Positions 19,255 through 28,622 of a DNA stretch of 64,000 nt are shown here, in pieces. Position 1 is the stretch's first letter. The number at the start of each line of letters is the position of its first letter. The position numbers and the translations under genes are program-made. This stretch comes from Rothia terrae (GTDB taxonomy: Bacteria; Actinomycetota; Actinomycetes; Actinomycetales; Micrococcaceae). The stretch is from positions 1-64,000 of the forward strand of contig NZ_JAAXPV010000010.1 of the NCBI RefSeq assembly GCF_012396615.1. The letters run 5' to 3'. Below the pieces are notes generated by a model. It saw only the letters and a program-made list of their open reading frames with translations, was not told the DNA's origin and made no database searches.

Positions 19255-20613
19255 ATGTCACAAAGATTATTTGGTACCGACGGTGTACGCGGTCTAGCTA
19301 ACGAAAAGATTACCGCTGAGCTTGCTTTGAAGCTGGCTCAGGCGGCTTCAGTAGTTCTTGGTCATAGAGCAAAGGCGGAGGGGCAACGTCCCCGCGCGGT
19401 AATTGCCCATGACTCTCGCATTAGCGGTGAGTTCATTGGTGCAGCGATGATGGCGGGTTTTGCAAGCTCAGGTGTTGATGTATTCGACGCCGGTCTTGTG
19501 CCGACTCCTGCATGCGCTTACCTCGTTGCTTCAACCGAAGCGGACTTTGGCGTAATGATTTCAGCATCGCATAACCCCGCTGAAGATAACGGCATTAAGT
19601 TCTTGGCACGCGGTGGTAAGAAGCTTGATGACGCTATTGAAGACGAGATTGAGGCTCTGTACCGTTCAGAGAAATTTGATTTTCCGACCCACGGCGATGT
19701 GGGACGAATCAAGGTTCTTGCCGATGGCGAAGATCGCTACGTGACCCACTTGATTTCAACGATGCCTGACCACCGAGGCCTGTCTGGTCTCACGGTTGTT
19801 TTGGACTGCGCAAACGGTGCTTCATCTGGCGTCTCGCCAGACGCTTTCCGTGCCTTGGGCGCAAAAGTGCACGTTATTGGTGCTGAGCCTAATGGCACCA
19901 ACATCAATGACGGCTTTGGTTCAACCCACCCTGAAATTTTGCAGGAAGCTGTGAAGTTTATTCAGGCTGATTTCGGTATTGCTCATGATGGTGATGCTGA
20001 CCGTTGCATGGCTGTTGACGAACAGGGAAACCTGGTCGACGGCGATCAGATTATGTCGATCTTGGCAGTTGCTATGAAAGAAGCGGGCAAGCTCAAGGAC
20101 AACACTCTGGTTGCAACCGTTATGTCTTCGCTGGGGCTTGAGCTGTATCTCAAGGAACAGGGCATTAAGTTGGAGCGTACCGCTGTGGGTGACCGCTACG
20201 TCCTCGAAGCTATGCGCGACACCGGGTACAACTTAGGTGGTGAACAGTCTGGCCACGTCATTATGAGTGACCACGCAACCACTGGTGACGGTGTGCTGAC
20301 CGGTCTGCACCTTGCGGCTGAAATTGTGCGCACCGGTTTGCCGCTTTCTGAGCTTGCTAACCGTATGCAGGCAACTCCTCAGAAGCTAATCAACGTCAAG
20401 AACGTTGATCGTTACGGTATTGATAACAGCGATGCGCTACAGTCTGAAATTTCAGCTGTGGAAACCGAGCTGGGGGAGACCGGGCGTGTTCTTTTGCGAG
20501 CGTCCGGCACTGAGCCTTTGGTACGCGTGATGGTCGAGGCTGCTACTCAGGAAGAAGCAGACTCGTACGCTCAGCGTCTTGCCGATGTTGTAGCTAAGGA
20601 ACTTGCGCTTTAG
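19255..20613 (+). CDS. glmM: Phosphoglucosamine mutase
   Basis: Converts glucosamine-6-phosphate to glucosamine-1-phosphate for UDP-GlcNAc and the cell wall. 452 residues: [13 protein letters not shown] at the start, the phosphoserine loop [13 protein letters not shown], the metal-binding DGDADRCM, the sugar loop GGEQSGHV and the phosphate-binding [15 protein letters not shown] 19255 is preferred over the adjacent GTG 19252. It begins 22 bases after ppk2 and ends before a terminator; its partner glmS lies 5.5 kb downstream. Confidence 0.96.
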   Translation: MSQRLFGTDGVRGLANEKITAELALKLAQAASVVLGHRAKAEGQRPRAVIAHDSRISGEFIGAAMMAGFASSGVDVFDAGLVPTPACAYLVASTEADFGVMISASHNPAEDNGIKFLARGGKKLDDAIEDEIEALYRSEKFDFPTHGDVGRIKVLADGEDRYVTHLISTMPDHRGLSGLTVVLDCANGASSGVSPDAFRALGAKVHVIGAEPNGTNINDGFGSTHPEILQEAVKFIQADFGIAHDGDADRCMAVDEQGNLVDGDQIMSILAVAMKEAGKLKDNTLVATVMSSLGLELYLKEQGIKLERTAVGDRYVLEAMRDTGYNLGGEQSGHVIMSDHATTGDGVLTGLHLAAEIVRTGLPLSELANRMQATPQKLINVKNVDRYGIDNSDALQSEISAVETELGETGRVLLRASGTEPLVRVMVEAATQEEADSYAQRLADVVAKELAL

Positions 20614-20634
20614 ACACGATTGTCTTTGATGACG

Positions 20635-20676
20635 GGGGTTCACCTTTCGATAATGAAAGGTGAACCCTCATTTTTC
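20635..20676 (+). terminator. Intrinsic terminator after glmM
   Basis: GGGTTCACCTTTC and GAAAGGTGAACCC form a 13-bp stem followed by a T5 run. Confidence 0.92.
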
Positions 20677-20807
20677 GTATGGAAAGCTAGCTGCGAGAAA
20701 ACAAGACTACTTGGTATAAAAATCAGGCAAAAGTTTCTGTGTCGGGTAACCCAGAAAACCGCGTTCAATCTGGTAATGGGGTGTAGTTTTGACCCTAAGG
20801 GCTAAGC

Positions 20808-20828
20808 TGTCTAGACAGGTTGTCTAAT
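20808..20828. promoter_or_regulatory. Candidate operator upstream of the mannitol locus
   Basis: A perfect 10-base palindrome TGTCTAGACA lies at 20808-20817, followed three bases later by a TGTCTA half-copy at 20821. It is about 60 bases upstream of the original mtl ATG, where a repressor would act. The TCTAGA centre resembles sites of GntR-type sugar regulators; no regulator gene is adjacent, so this is a guess. Confidence 0.4.
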
Positions 20829-20876
20829 GCCTTGCCCATTTCACTGCAAAAATACTCAATGTTCTTTGAAAGAACT

Positions 20877-23800
20877 ATGTCTACGACAACTACTGAAAAG
20901 GCCAGCGTACGCGTTCGCGTGTAGCGCTTTGGTACTTTCCTCTCCTCAATGATTATGCCCAATATCGGTGCATTCATTGCATGGGGTCTTATTACTGCTC
21001 TGTTTATTCCAAAGGGCATTATTCCCGCACTTTCCCCTCAGCAACTGACTTCAGCGCCAAGGTTGCATTCATGGTTGACCCCATGGTGTTTTACCTCTTG
21101 CCGATTCTGATTGCTTACACCGGCGGTAAGCTGATTTACGAACACCGCGGTGGCGTTGTTGGCGCAACTGCAACTATGGGCGTTATCCTCGGTACCTCAT
21201 CAGAACTCTTCGTTGGTCCTGAAGGTGCTAAGCCACCGATGTTCCTCGGCGCAATGATCATGGGCCCTCTGGCCGCATGGTGCATGAAGAAACTTGACGG
21301 CCTGTGGGACGGTAAAATCAAGCCCGGCTTTGAGATGCTCGTTAACAACTTCTCAGCCGGTATTTTCGCTGCAATCGCCGCGATGCTGTCGATGTTCTTC
21401 CTCAGCCCCATTATGCATTTTGTTCAGTCAGTTCCCGGTGCAATCGTTGACTGGTTGATTTCTCACAACCTCTTGCTGCTCACCTCATTGCTGATTGAGC
21501 CCGCAAAGGTTCTGTTCCTGAATAACGCCATTAACCACGGCTTGCTAACCCCGCTAGCGGTACAGCAGTCACTCGAACAGGGCAAGTCACTGCTCTACCT
21601 GCTTGAAGCTAACCCCGGCCCCGGTTTCAGTATTCTTCTTGCGTACATGTTCTTTGGCCGCGGTTCAGCTAAGGCAACTGCGCCCGGTGCGGCAGTCATC
21701 CACTTCTTGGGTGGTATTCACGAGATTTACTTCCCCTACGTCTTGATGAAGCCTCAGCTCATGATCGCTGCCATCGCAGGTGGTATGAGCGGTATCACTG
21801 TTGAGAGCATCTTCAAGGTTGGCTTGGTTGGCCCCGCAGCTCCCGGTTCAATCTTTGCTGTTGCCGCTATGACCTCACGCGATAGCTACTTGGGTATGGC
21901 GCTTGGCGTACTTGCCGCAACCGCTGTGTCATTCATTATCTCTGCACTGATCCTCAAGTTCTCTAGGCAGGAACAGGGCGATCTCGCCGCTGCTGCAGAG
22001 AAGATGCAGGACATGAAGGGTAAGAAGTCATCTGTTGCTGGCGCTTTTGCAACTTCAGATAACAACAGCAACAAGAAGATTGAAAAGATTGTATTTGCTT
22101 GCGACGCTGGCATGGGTTCATCTGCAATGGGCACACCTGTTCTGCGTAACAAGATTAAGGACGCGGGCCTTGGCGACAAGGTAACTGTTATCAACTCAGC
22201 GATTAACAACCTGAAAGACGAGTACGATCTGCTCGTTTCTCACCAGGATCTCGGTGACCGCGCAGCAGCGCCGACTCCTTCAGCTATCCACGTTGCCGTT
22301 GATAACTTCATAGGATCACCGCGTTACGACGAAATTGTTGAAAAGCTTCAGGAACAGTACTCCGATGCCCCTGCAACTCAGCAGACCGCTCCTGCGGCTG
22401 AGACTGTAGCACCCGCATCCGCAGGTACTGCTGCAGCTACCAACTCTCACATTGCATCTACCAAGGGCGGCGCAGTTCGCGCGGTAGATAACTCAAACTA
22501 TGTGCTGACTAAGAAGTCCATCGTCATGGATGGCGTAGCATCATCCCGTGCAGAAGCTATCGACCAGGCTGGTCACCTACTGGTTAACACCGGTTCAGTG
22601 GATCAGTCATATGTTGCAGCGATGCACGAGCGTGAAGCATCCGTATCAACCTTCATGGGTAATGGACTCGCAATTCCTCACGGCACTAACGAAGCCAAGA
22701 GCGCAATCTACGACTCCGCGATGTCCTTTACTTGCTACAACGAGCCCGTAGACTGGAACGGTAAGCCCGTAAAGTTCGTCATCGGTATTGCTGGTGCCGA
22801 TGGTGAACACCTCGAACTGCTTCAGAAGATTGCAAAGATTTTCTCATCAAAGGCGTCGGTAACTCAGCTTGAAGAAGCAGGCTACGAACTCGTTTTCTCC
22901 GATGTAGCAGCACCTGTTATCGACAAGCTCAATTCCCTGAAATCATACACCGTCCACGAAGTTGGACACGACCCCAAAGACATTGAGATTAAAAAATTCC
23001 GCGGTATTAACTCCGCTGAGAAACCCGAGGCCTTGGCTGAAGAAATCGCAACTTCAGATGTTGTGACTACTGCAGTTGGTCCCACCATTCTTAAGTTTGT
23101 TGCTAAGAATATTGCTGAAGGCCTCGAAAAGCGTGCTGCTGCTGGAGCTTCAGGCAAGGTTGCTGTCATGGCGTGTGAAAACGCTATTAACGCAACTGAT
23201 ATTCTTGCTGCCGCTGTTCGTGAGCATTACCCGACAGCGGATAACGTAGCTGTCTTTGCGAACACCGCAGTTGACCGCATCGTCCCTGCACAGGATCCCG
23301 GTGAAGGCCTGGATGTTACCGTAGAGAACTACTACGAATGGGCCATTGAAACTGGCCCCTTCGGTGATAGCCACCCGGATATCCCCGGTGCAACGTGGGT
23401 CGATGACCTCGCCCCGTACATCACCCGTAAGCTCTTTACCGTGAATACCGGTCACGCAACCACCGCTTACTTTGGTCGTGCGGCTGGAATCTCAAAGATT
23501 TCTGAGGTTCTTGAAAGCGATGATATCCGCGCCAAGGTTGAAGCTACGCTGGCAGAAACCAAGGACCTTATCGTCCGTAAGTTCGGTTTTGAGCCCGAGG
23601 TTCAGCAGGTATACATCGAGAAGATTATCTCTCGCTTTGAGAACCCGCACCTGCCTGACACCGTAGAACGTGTAGGTCGCGGTCCTCTGCGTAAGATTTC
23701 ACGCCACGAGCGTTTTATCGGTCCGGTAGCGGAGCTTGCTGAGATGGGCCGCCCCACCGATGCACTTCTAGCAACGGTCGAGGTGCTGCTGGCCTTTGAT

Positions 23801-23959
23801 GTTGCTGAGGATGAAGAGTCACAGCAGCTTCAAGCTAAGTTGGCATCGCTCAAGGCAGGGGAGACAACTCCTGCGGTGCTGGCAACCGAACTCACCGGTA
23901 TTGAATCAGGTCACCCGCTCTTCGGCGGCCTTGAGAAGGTGTTCGCTAAGTTTGCATAA
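20877..23959 (+). pseudogene. mtlA: Decayed mannitol locus: PTS EIICBA fused to truncated mannitol-1-phosphate 5-dehydrogenase
   Basis: Original start ATG 20877 (STTTEKASVRVRV), then TAG at 20922-20924 just before [21 protein letters not shown], where MtlA has an amino acid. A frameshift follows at about 21045-21050: QQL continues as [15 protein letters not shown] in another frame, consistent with loss of one CTGA from a CTGACTGA repeat. The rest is open to 23959. It contains IIC with GGIHEIYFPYVLM; IIB with the phospho-cysteine at 22100 (ACDAGMGSSAMG); an Ala/Pro linker; IIA with the active histidine at 22679 (IPHGT); and then MtlD from GYELVFSDV onward (TTAVGPTILKF, ACENAINATD). The end of IIA and the first about 23 residues of MtlD, including the NAD-binding GxGxxGRGF loop, are missing. 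None of the functions should be intact, although the reading frame is long and codon use is still normal. Confidence 0.88.
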
Positions 23960-23976
23960 GCAATAAAGCACAGAAT

Positions 23977-24024
23977 AAAGCCGGATGCTTTGTCCCCGTG
24001 AGGGGCGGAGCATCCGGCTTTTTC
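23977..24024 (+). terminator. Intrinsic terminator after the mtl remnant
   Basis: AAAGCCGGATGCT pairs with AGCATCCGGCTTT around an inner CCCC/GGGG stem, with a T run at the end. Confidence 0.9.
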
Positions 24025-24230
24025 GTTGGGTGATACCTTACTGTGAAATATATTTATAGGTGCTAAAAGCCCTCTTCAATGGCAGCGACGACCGACGATC
24101 CTTTCTCATTCTCTGCTTTATTTTCCAGTGAATCCGTGCAAGACTCAGCTAGCTTAGCGGTCGTTGGATATACTGGCGAGCCATCAGCTAGTGAACGCTA
24201 TCTGAGCTTTAAGAGAAGAATTAGGATAAG

Positions 24231-24260
24231 AAAAAAGGGGCTGATCAAAAGATCAGCCCC
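24231..24260 (-). terminator. Intrinsic terminator of mscL
   Basis: GGGGCTGATC / GATCAGCCCC with an AAAA loop; read on the minus strand the stem is followed by a T6 run. It lies 17 bases beyond the mscL stop. Confidence 0.92.
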
Positions 24261-24277
24261 TAAGTTATACGACTTAA

Positions 24278-24658
24278 TTATTTACCGGCAACCAAAGCGT
24301 CACGGATTTCCTTGAGCAGTGCAACGTCAGCTGCTTCTTCTTCAACTTCTTCTTCAACAGCGAGCTTTGCGTTACGACGCTCGTTCATCTTGTTGATGGG
24401 CATAACGATGCAGAAGTACAGAGCAGCTGCGATAAGTAAGAAGTTGATAACTGCGGTGATGAAAACACCAATTTTGATGTCGCCAAATGCCAGCCAGTTA
24501 TCGAAGTTGGGTGAGCCAAATACTCGCGCAATGGCGGGCATGAGGATGGAGTTAACGAGGGCGTTAACAACACCGGTGAAAGCGGTACCTACAATGAGAC
24601 CTACTGCGAGATCGATAACGTTACCGCGGGTGATAAATTCTTTGAATCCACTAAGCAT
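24278..24658 (-). CDS. mscL: Large-conductance mechanosensitive channel MscL
   Basis: A pentameric membrane channel that opens on hypo-osmotic shock. 126 residues: amphipathic N-terminus MLSGFKEFITRGNVIDLAVG, pore helix 1 LIVGTAFTGVVNALVNSILM, a periplasmic loop, helix 2 (FLLIAAALYFCIVMPINKM) and a cytoplasmic acidic bundle ending LLKEIRDALVAGK. The start at 24658 is fixed by homology; the frame is open 22 codons further upstream but without family similarity. Monocistronic. Confidence 0.95.
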   Translation of the reverse strand: MLSGFKEFITRGNVIDLAVGLIVGTAFTGVVNALVNSILMPAIARVFGSPNFDNWLAFGDIKIGVFITAVINFLLIAAALYFCIVMPINKMNERRNAKLAVEEEVEEEAADVALLKEIRDALVAGK

Positions 24659-24876
24659 GAGATAACAATAGACTGATATATATGCAGGTGGAAAGTGTTT
24701 ACAGCGATAAAAGTTTACATCCAAACGTATGTTTAATCACAACTCCGCAACATTATAGTCGTCCGTCACTTTTTGGGCTGTTTGAGGGACAAAATCACCC
24801 GTTAGCCAGGCGTAAGGCCCCACAAGAGGGGCGCTAAGTGATAACAGGGTAACTTGTCAGTTTTGTCTATAAACTC

Positions 24877-25818
24877 TTAGTTCTTTCGCAATAAAACGCG
24901 ATGTGCCGAGTGGTCGGAGGCTTTAGACAAAATCAAGTGAGCTCGGCTACGAGTAGGCCGCACATTTTCGAGCAAATTGGGCTCGTTGATACTCTTCCAG
25001 ATTGACGTTGCACGAGCTACGGTTTCATCGTGTGAGAGATTTGCGTACTTTTTAAAATACGATTCTGGATTCTGAAAAGCAGATTGCTGAAGTGATAGAA
25101 AGCGGTTGATGTACCACCGTTCAATATCGGAGGTACGCGCATCCACATAGATAGAGAAATCAAAGAAATCGCTGATCGAAAGAGCCCCGGATTTATCGGG
25201 AGCAAGTACATTGAGCCCCTCAATAATGAGCACGTCGGGTGAAGTGACCTGAATTTTTTCATCGGGAATGATGTCGTAATACAGGTGAGAATATTTTGGT
25301 GCTTCAACGAGTGGGGCGCCGGATTTAATCTCTGATACAAAGCGAAGGAGCGCGCGTCGATCGTATGACTCAGGAAACCCCTTGCGGTGCATGATGCCGC
25401 GTCGTTCTAACTCCGCATTAGGGTAGAGAAAGCCGTCTGTGGTCACGAGCTGAACGTTAGGGGTTGACGGCCAGCGGCTGAGCATCGCTTGCAACATACG
25501 AGCCGTCGTTGACTTGCCCACTGCAACGGAGCCTGCAACGCCAATAATAAAAGGGACGCGACGCTGGGAAGCTCCCAGGAAATCGTTAGTCATGTGGTTT
25601 AGTGAACTCGCCGCGTTGACATACAGGTTAAGGAGTCGTGAAAGCGGAACATACACCTGCTGAACCTCATCGACATCCAATATTTCGCCGAACCCGCGCA
25701 GATTTGCAATTTCTGATGCCGAAAGAGGTACAGAAATGGTCTCCGCAAGACGTGACCAGGTGTTCCTGTCGAGTTCAATAAAGGGCGAATGCTTAGCAAT
25801 CGAAAGTTGAGGGCTCAT
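24877..25818 (-). CDS. coaA: Pantothenate kinase, type I
   Basis: First step of coenzyme A synthesis, phosphorylating pantothenate. 313 residues; Walker A GVAGSVAVGKSTTARML near residue 93, the DGFLYPNAELERRGIMHRKG region after it, PKYSHLYYDI, and LIIEGLNVL. It stands alone on the minus strand, divergent from glmS across 295 bases that must hold both promoters. Confidence 0.96.
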   Translation of the reverse strand: MSPQLSIAKHSPFIELDRNTWSRLAETISVPLSASEIANLRGFGEILDVDEVQQVYVPLSRLLNLYVNAASSLNHMTNDFLGASQRRVPFIIGVAGSVAVGKSTTARMLQAMLSRWPSTPNVQLVTTDGFLYPNAELERRGIMHRKGFPESYDRRALLRFVSEIKSGAPLVEAPKYSHLYYDIIPDEKIQVTSPDVLIIEGLNVLAPDKSGALSISDFFDFSIYVDARTSDIERWYINRFLSLQQSAFQNPESYFKKYANLSHDETVARATSIWKSINEPNLLENVRPTRSRAHLILSKASDHSAHRVLLRKN

Positions 25819-26113
25819 TCAATACAGTCTAAATAAACACCGAGGTGCGCGCACATTGCGACTTGCTCATTACGCCGGTACATGATTCTTAGCGCATGAG
25901 AAAGCAAAAATGAGCGCTGATGCAGGGCACAAAAGCGAATTGTTGAAGAAATGCGTGCAACGTTCGTAAAAATACTTATAAATTAGTGATAATAAGCCGT
26001 ATTTGTTCTTGGGGTTCTTAGAGTTTTAAAGACGCTTTTCCTATGAAGAGCATCATCAATGTGTGTACATTCAACACGCATTATTCCTAAAGTCAGTGGG
26101 GTAAACTAAAACC

Positions 26114-27997
26114 ATGTGTGGAATCGTAGGATACGTAGCTCTGGGAACTACCCCGGACAATAAGAAATTTGACCATACCGCGTACGACGTAGTGCTTGAA
26201 GGCTTGCGCCGTCAGGAATACCGCGGTTACGACTCAGCAGGCGTTGCTGTTATCGGCGATAACGGAATTGAATTCCGTAAGAAGGCCGGTAAGCTCGTCA
26301 ACTTGGCAGAAGCTGTAGAAGCATCACCCCTGTCAGAGTCATCAATCGGCATTGGCCACACCCGTTGGGCAACCCACGGTGGCCCCACCGACGCTAATGC
26401 TCACCCCCACGTTGTAGACGGCGGCAAGCTCGCTGTAGTTCACAACGGCATCATCGAGAACTTCGCAGAACTGCGCTCAGAACTTCTGGACGAAGGCGTA
26501 CAGTTCCTGTCAGAAACCGATACCGAAGTTGCAGCAAACCTGATTGCAGGCATCTACAACAAGCTCGAGAATAAGGACCTGACCGAGGCTATCCGCCTGG
26601 CGTCAAACCGTCTCGAAGGTGCATTCACCATTCTTGCAATCCACGAGGACCACCCTGATCGCGTCGTTGCAACTCGCCGTAACTCACCGCTGGTTATCGG
26701 TCTTGGTGAAAACGAAAACTTCCTGGGCTCAGACGTTTCAGGCTTCATTGATTACACCAAGGAAGCTGTTGAAATGGGCCAGGACCAGATTGTTACTATC
26801 ACCGGCGAAGGCTACGAAATCATCGACTTCGACGGTAACTCAGCAGAGGGCAAGCCCTTCCACATTGAGTGGGACGCAACCGCAGCTGAAAAGGGCGGCT
26901 ACGACTCCTTCATGGAGAAGGAAATCCACGAGCAGCCCGCAGCTGTTCGCGACACCCTCATGGGCCGTCTGGATGAAAACGGTAACCTCACTCTTGACGA
27001 CATGAAGATTGACGACGCTATCTTGCGTTCAATCGACAAGATCATTGTTGTTGCATGTGGTACCGCAGCATACGCAGGGCAGGTAGCGCGCTACGCTATC
27101 GAGCACTGGTGCCGTATTCCCACCGAAGTTGAGCTCGCACACGAGTTCCGTTACCGCGATCCCATCGTGAACGAGAAGACTTTGGTTGTTTCACTCTCAC
27201 AGTCCGGTGAAACCATGGACACCCTGATGGCAGTACGCCACGCTCAGGAACAGGGCGCAAAGGTTGTTTCAATCTGTAACACCAACGGCTCAACCCTGCC
27301 CCGTGAATCAGACGCAGTTCTGTACACCCACGCAGGCCCTGAGATCGCTGTCGCATCCACCAAGGCATTCCTGTCACAGATTACCGCTGCTTACCTGCTG
27401 GGTCTCTACCTCGCACAGCTGCGCGGCAACATGTTCAAGGACGAAATCAAGACCATCCTTGCTGAACTTCAGGAAATGCCCGAGAAGATTCAGAAGCTGA
27501 TCGACAACGAGCAGCAGGTAAAGGACCTCGGCACCTCCATGAAGGACGCTGATTCCGTACTCTTCCTCGGCCGTCACGTAGGCTTCCCTGTAGCACTCGA
27601 AGGCGCACTGAAGCTCAAGGAAATTGCGTACATCCACGCTGAAGGCTTCGCAGCAGGCGAGCTCAAGCACGGTCCTATCGCTTTGATCGAAGAGGGCCAG
27701 CCCGTCTTCATCGTTGTACCTTCACCCAACGGTCGCGATTCACTGCACTCCAAGGTTGTCTCAAACATCCAGGAAGTCCGCGCACGCGGTGCAGTAACCA
27801 TCGTTATCGCTGAAGAAGGCGACGAAGCTGTAAAGGCATACTCGGATCACCTGATTACCGTTCCGGCTTCACCGAGCCTGCTTCAGCCCTTGCTGTCAAC
27901 CGTTCCTTTGCAGGTCTTCGCATGCGCGCTGGCAGCTGCTAAGGGCTACGACGTTGACCAGCCCCGTAACCTGGCTAAGTCAGTAACCGTTGAGTAA
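26114..27997 (+). CDS. glmS: Glutamine-fructose-6-phosphate aminotransferase (isomerising)
   Basis: Makes glucosamine-6-phosphate from fructose-6-phosphate and glutamine, feeding peptidoglycan and mycothiol precursors. 627 residues: Cys2 nucleophile in MCGIVGYVA, the glutaminase motif HTRWATHGGPTDANAHPH, two SIS domains with SLSQSGETMDT and the C-terminal PRNLAKSVTVE. No glmS ribozyme features were recognised in the leader; the ribosome binding site is weak (AGTGGGG). Confidence 0.97.
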   Translation: MCGIVGYVALGTTPDNKKFDHTAYDVVLEGLRRQEYRGYDSAGVAVIGDNGIEFRKKAGKLVNLAEAVEASPLSESSIGIGHTRWATHGGPTDANAHPHVVDGGKLAVVHNGIIENFAELRSELLDEGVQFLSETDTEVAANLIAGIYNKLENKDLTEAIRLASNRLEGAFTILAIHEDHPDRVVATRRNSPLVIGLGENENFLGSDVSGFIDYTKEAVEMGQDQIVTITGEGYEIIDFDGNSAEGKPFHIEWDATAAEKGGYDSFMEKEIHEQPAAVRDTLMGRLDENGNLTLDDMKIDDAILRSIDKIIVVACGTAAYAGQVARYAIEHWCRIPTEVELAHEFRYRDPIVNEKTLVVSLSQSGETMDTLMAVRHAQEQGAKVVSICNTNGSTLPRESDAVLYTHAGPEIAVASTKAFLSQITAAYLLGLYLAQLRGNMFKDEIKTILAELQEMPEKIQKLIDNEQQVKDLGTSMKDADSVLFLGRHVGFPVALEGALKLKEIAYIHAEGFAAGELKHGPIALIEEGQPVFIVVPSPNGRDSLHSKVVSNIQEVRARGAVTIVIAEEGDEAVKAYSDHLITVPASPSLLQPLLSTVPLQVFACALAAAKGYDVDQPRNLAKSVTVE

Positions 27998-28057
27998 TCC
28001 TCGGTTGGTGATTTCACGATAGTCAGTAAATGATGAGCGACTAGAGTGAACAGCTAA

Positions 28058-28118
28058 AGATGCCGCCCGACCTGGCACCTTCCATAGAGTAGGTAAGCTA
28101 GAAGGGCGGCATTTTTGT
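28058..28118 (+). terminator. Intrinsic terminator after glmS
   Basis: ATGCCGCCC (28060-28068) pairs with GGGCGGCAT (28104-28112) across a long, partly structured loop, followed by T5. Confidence 0.8.
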
Positions 28119-28187
28119 ATTAAAAGACCAGCGAATTAACGAGTTCAACGCACAGATGCTGGAGAACAAGCGGGGAGAAAACAAAAC

Positions 28188-28622
28188 ATGATTATCGGTA
28201 CAGGCATTGACGTGGTGAACATTGAACGCTTTGAGAAAATTATTGAGCGTAACCCGGCCCTGCTCAACAGAGTTTTTGTAGAGCACGAACGTCAACTCAA
28301 CCTGCGTTCACTGGCCGCCCGTTTTGCCGCTAAGGAGGCTATCGCAAAAGCACTGCGCGCCCCTGCCGGCATGGTCTGGCAACACTGCTGGATTGAGAAC
28401 ACACAAGACGGCGCGCCCTACATCGTGACGGAAGGGACAGTAGCCGCCACGGCCGCGTCCTTAGGTATTAATCGCTGGCACCTGAGTATTACCCACGACG
28501 ATCCCGTTGCCATCGCATCTGTGGTCGCCGAGCACCTCACCGATCAAGATCTCTTACTGCTGGCACAACTAGACCCCGAAGGCAGAGGACTTTCACCTGT
28601 CAGGAGTGAAAACAATGATTAA
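28188..28622 (+). CDS. acpS: Holo-[acyl-carrier-protein] synthase
   Basis: Transfers 4'-phosphopantetheine from CoA to acyl carrier protein. 144 residues; the magnesium-binding IIGTGIDVVNIERF start, LAARFAAKEAIAKALRAP and WHLSITHDDPVAIASV are signature segments. It overlaps nnr by 8 bases, the common actinobacterial acpS-nnr pair. Confidence 0.95.
   Translation: MIIGTGIDVVNIERFEKIIERNPALLNRVFVEHERQLNLRSLAARFAAKEAIAKALRAPAGMVWQHCWIENTQDGAPYIVTEGTVAATAASLGINRWHLSITHDDPVAIASVVAEHLTDQDLLLLAQLDPEGRGLSPVRSENND

Larger units (their letters stand above)
23960..24277. other. Intergenic region between the mtl remnant and mscL
   Basis: Contains two terminators facing each other, at 23977-24023 and 24231-24260. 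Between them an open frame of 78 codons from 24079 has no ribosome binding site and no recognisable similarity; I do not call it a gene. Confidence 0.7.

Noticed and set aside
20877-21060. Programmed frameshift or stop-codon read-through in the mannitol gene
   Set aside because: A nonsense codon, a separate frameshift and loss of the MtlD NAD-binding loop together point to decay; no slippery heptamer or downstream pseudoknot was seen.
24079-24315. A 78-codon plus-strand frame between the mtl remnant and mscL
   Set aside because: No ribosome binding site; it runs through the mscL terminator and into mscL antisense; no similarity recognised.
25819-26113. glmS ribozyme upstream of glmS
   Set aside because: None of the expected double-pseudoknot core sequences were recognised, and the element is typical of Firmicutes.
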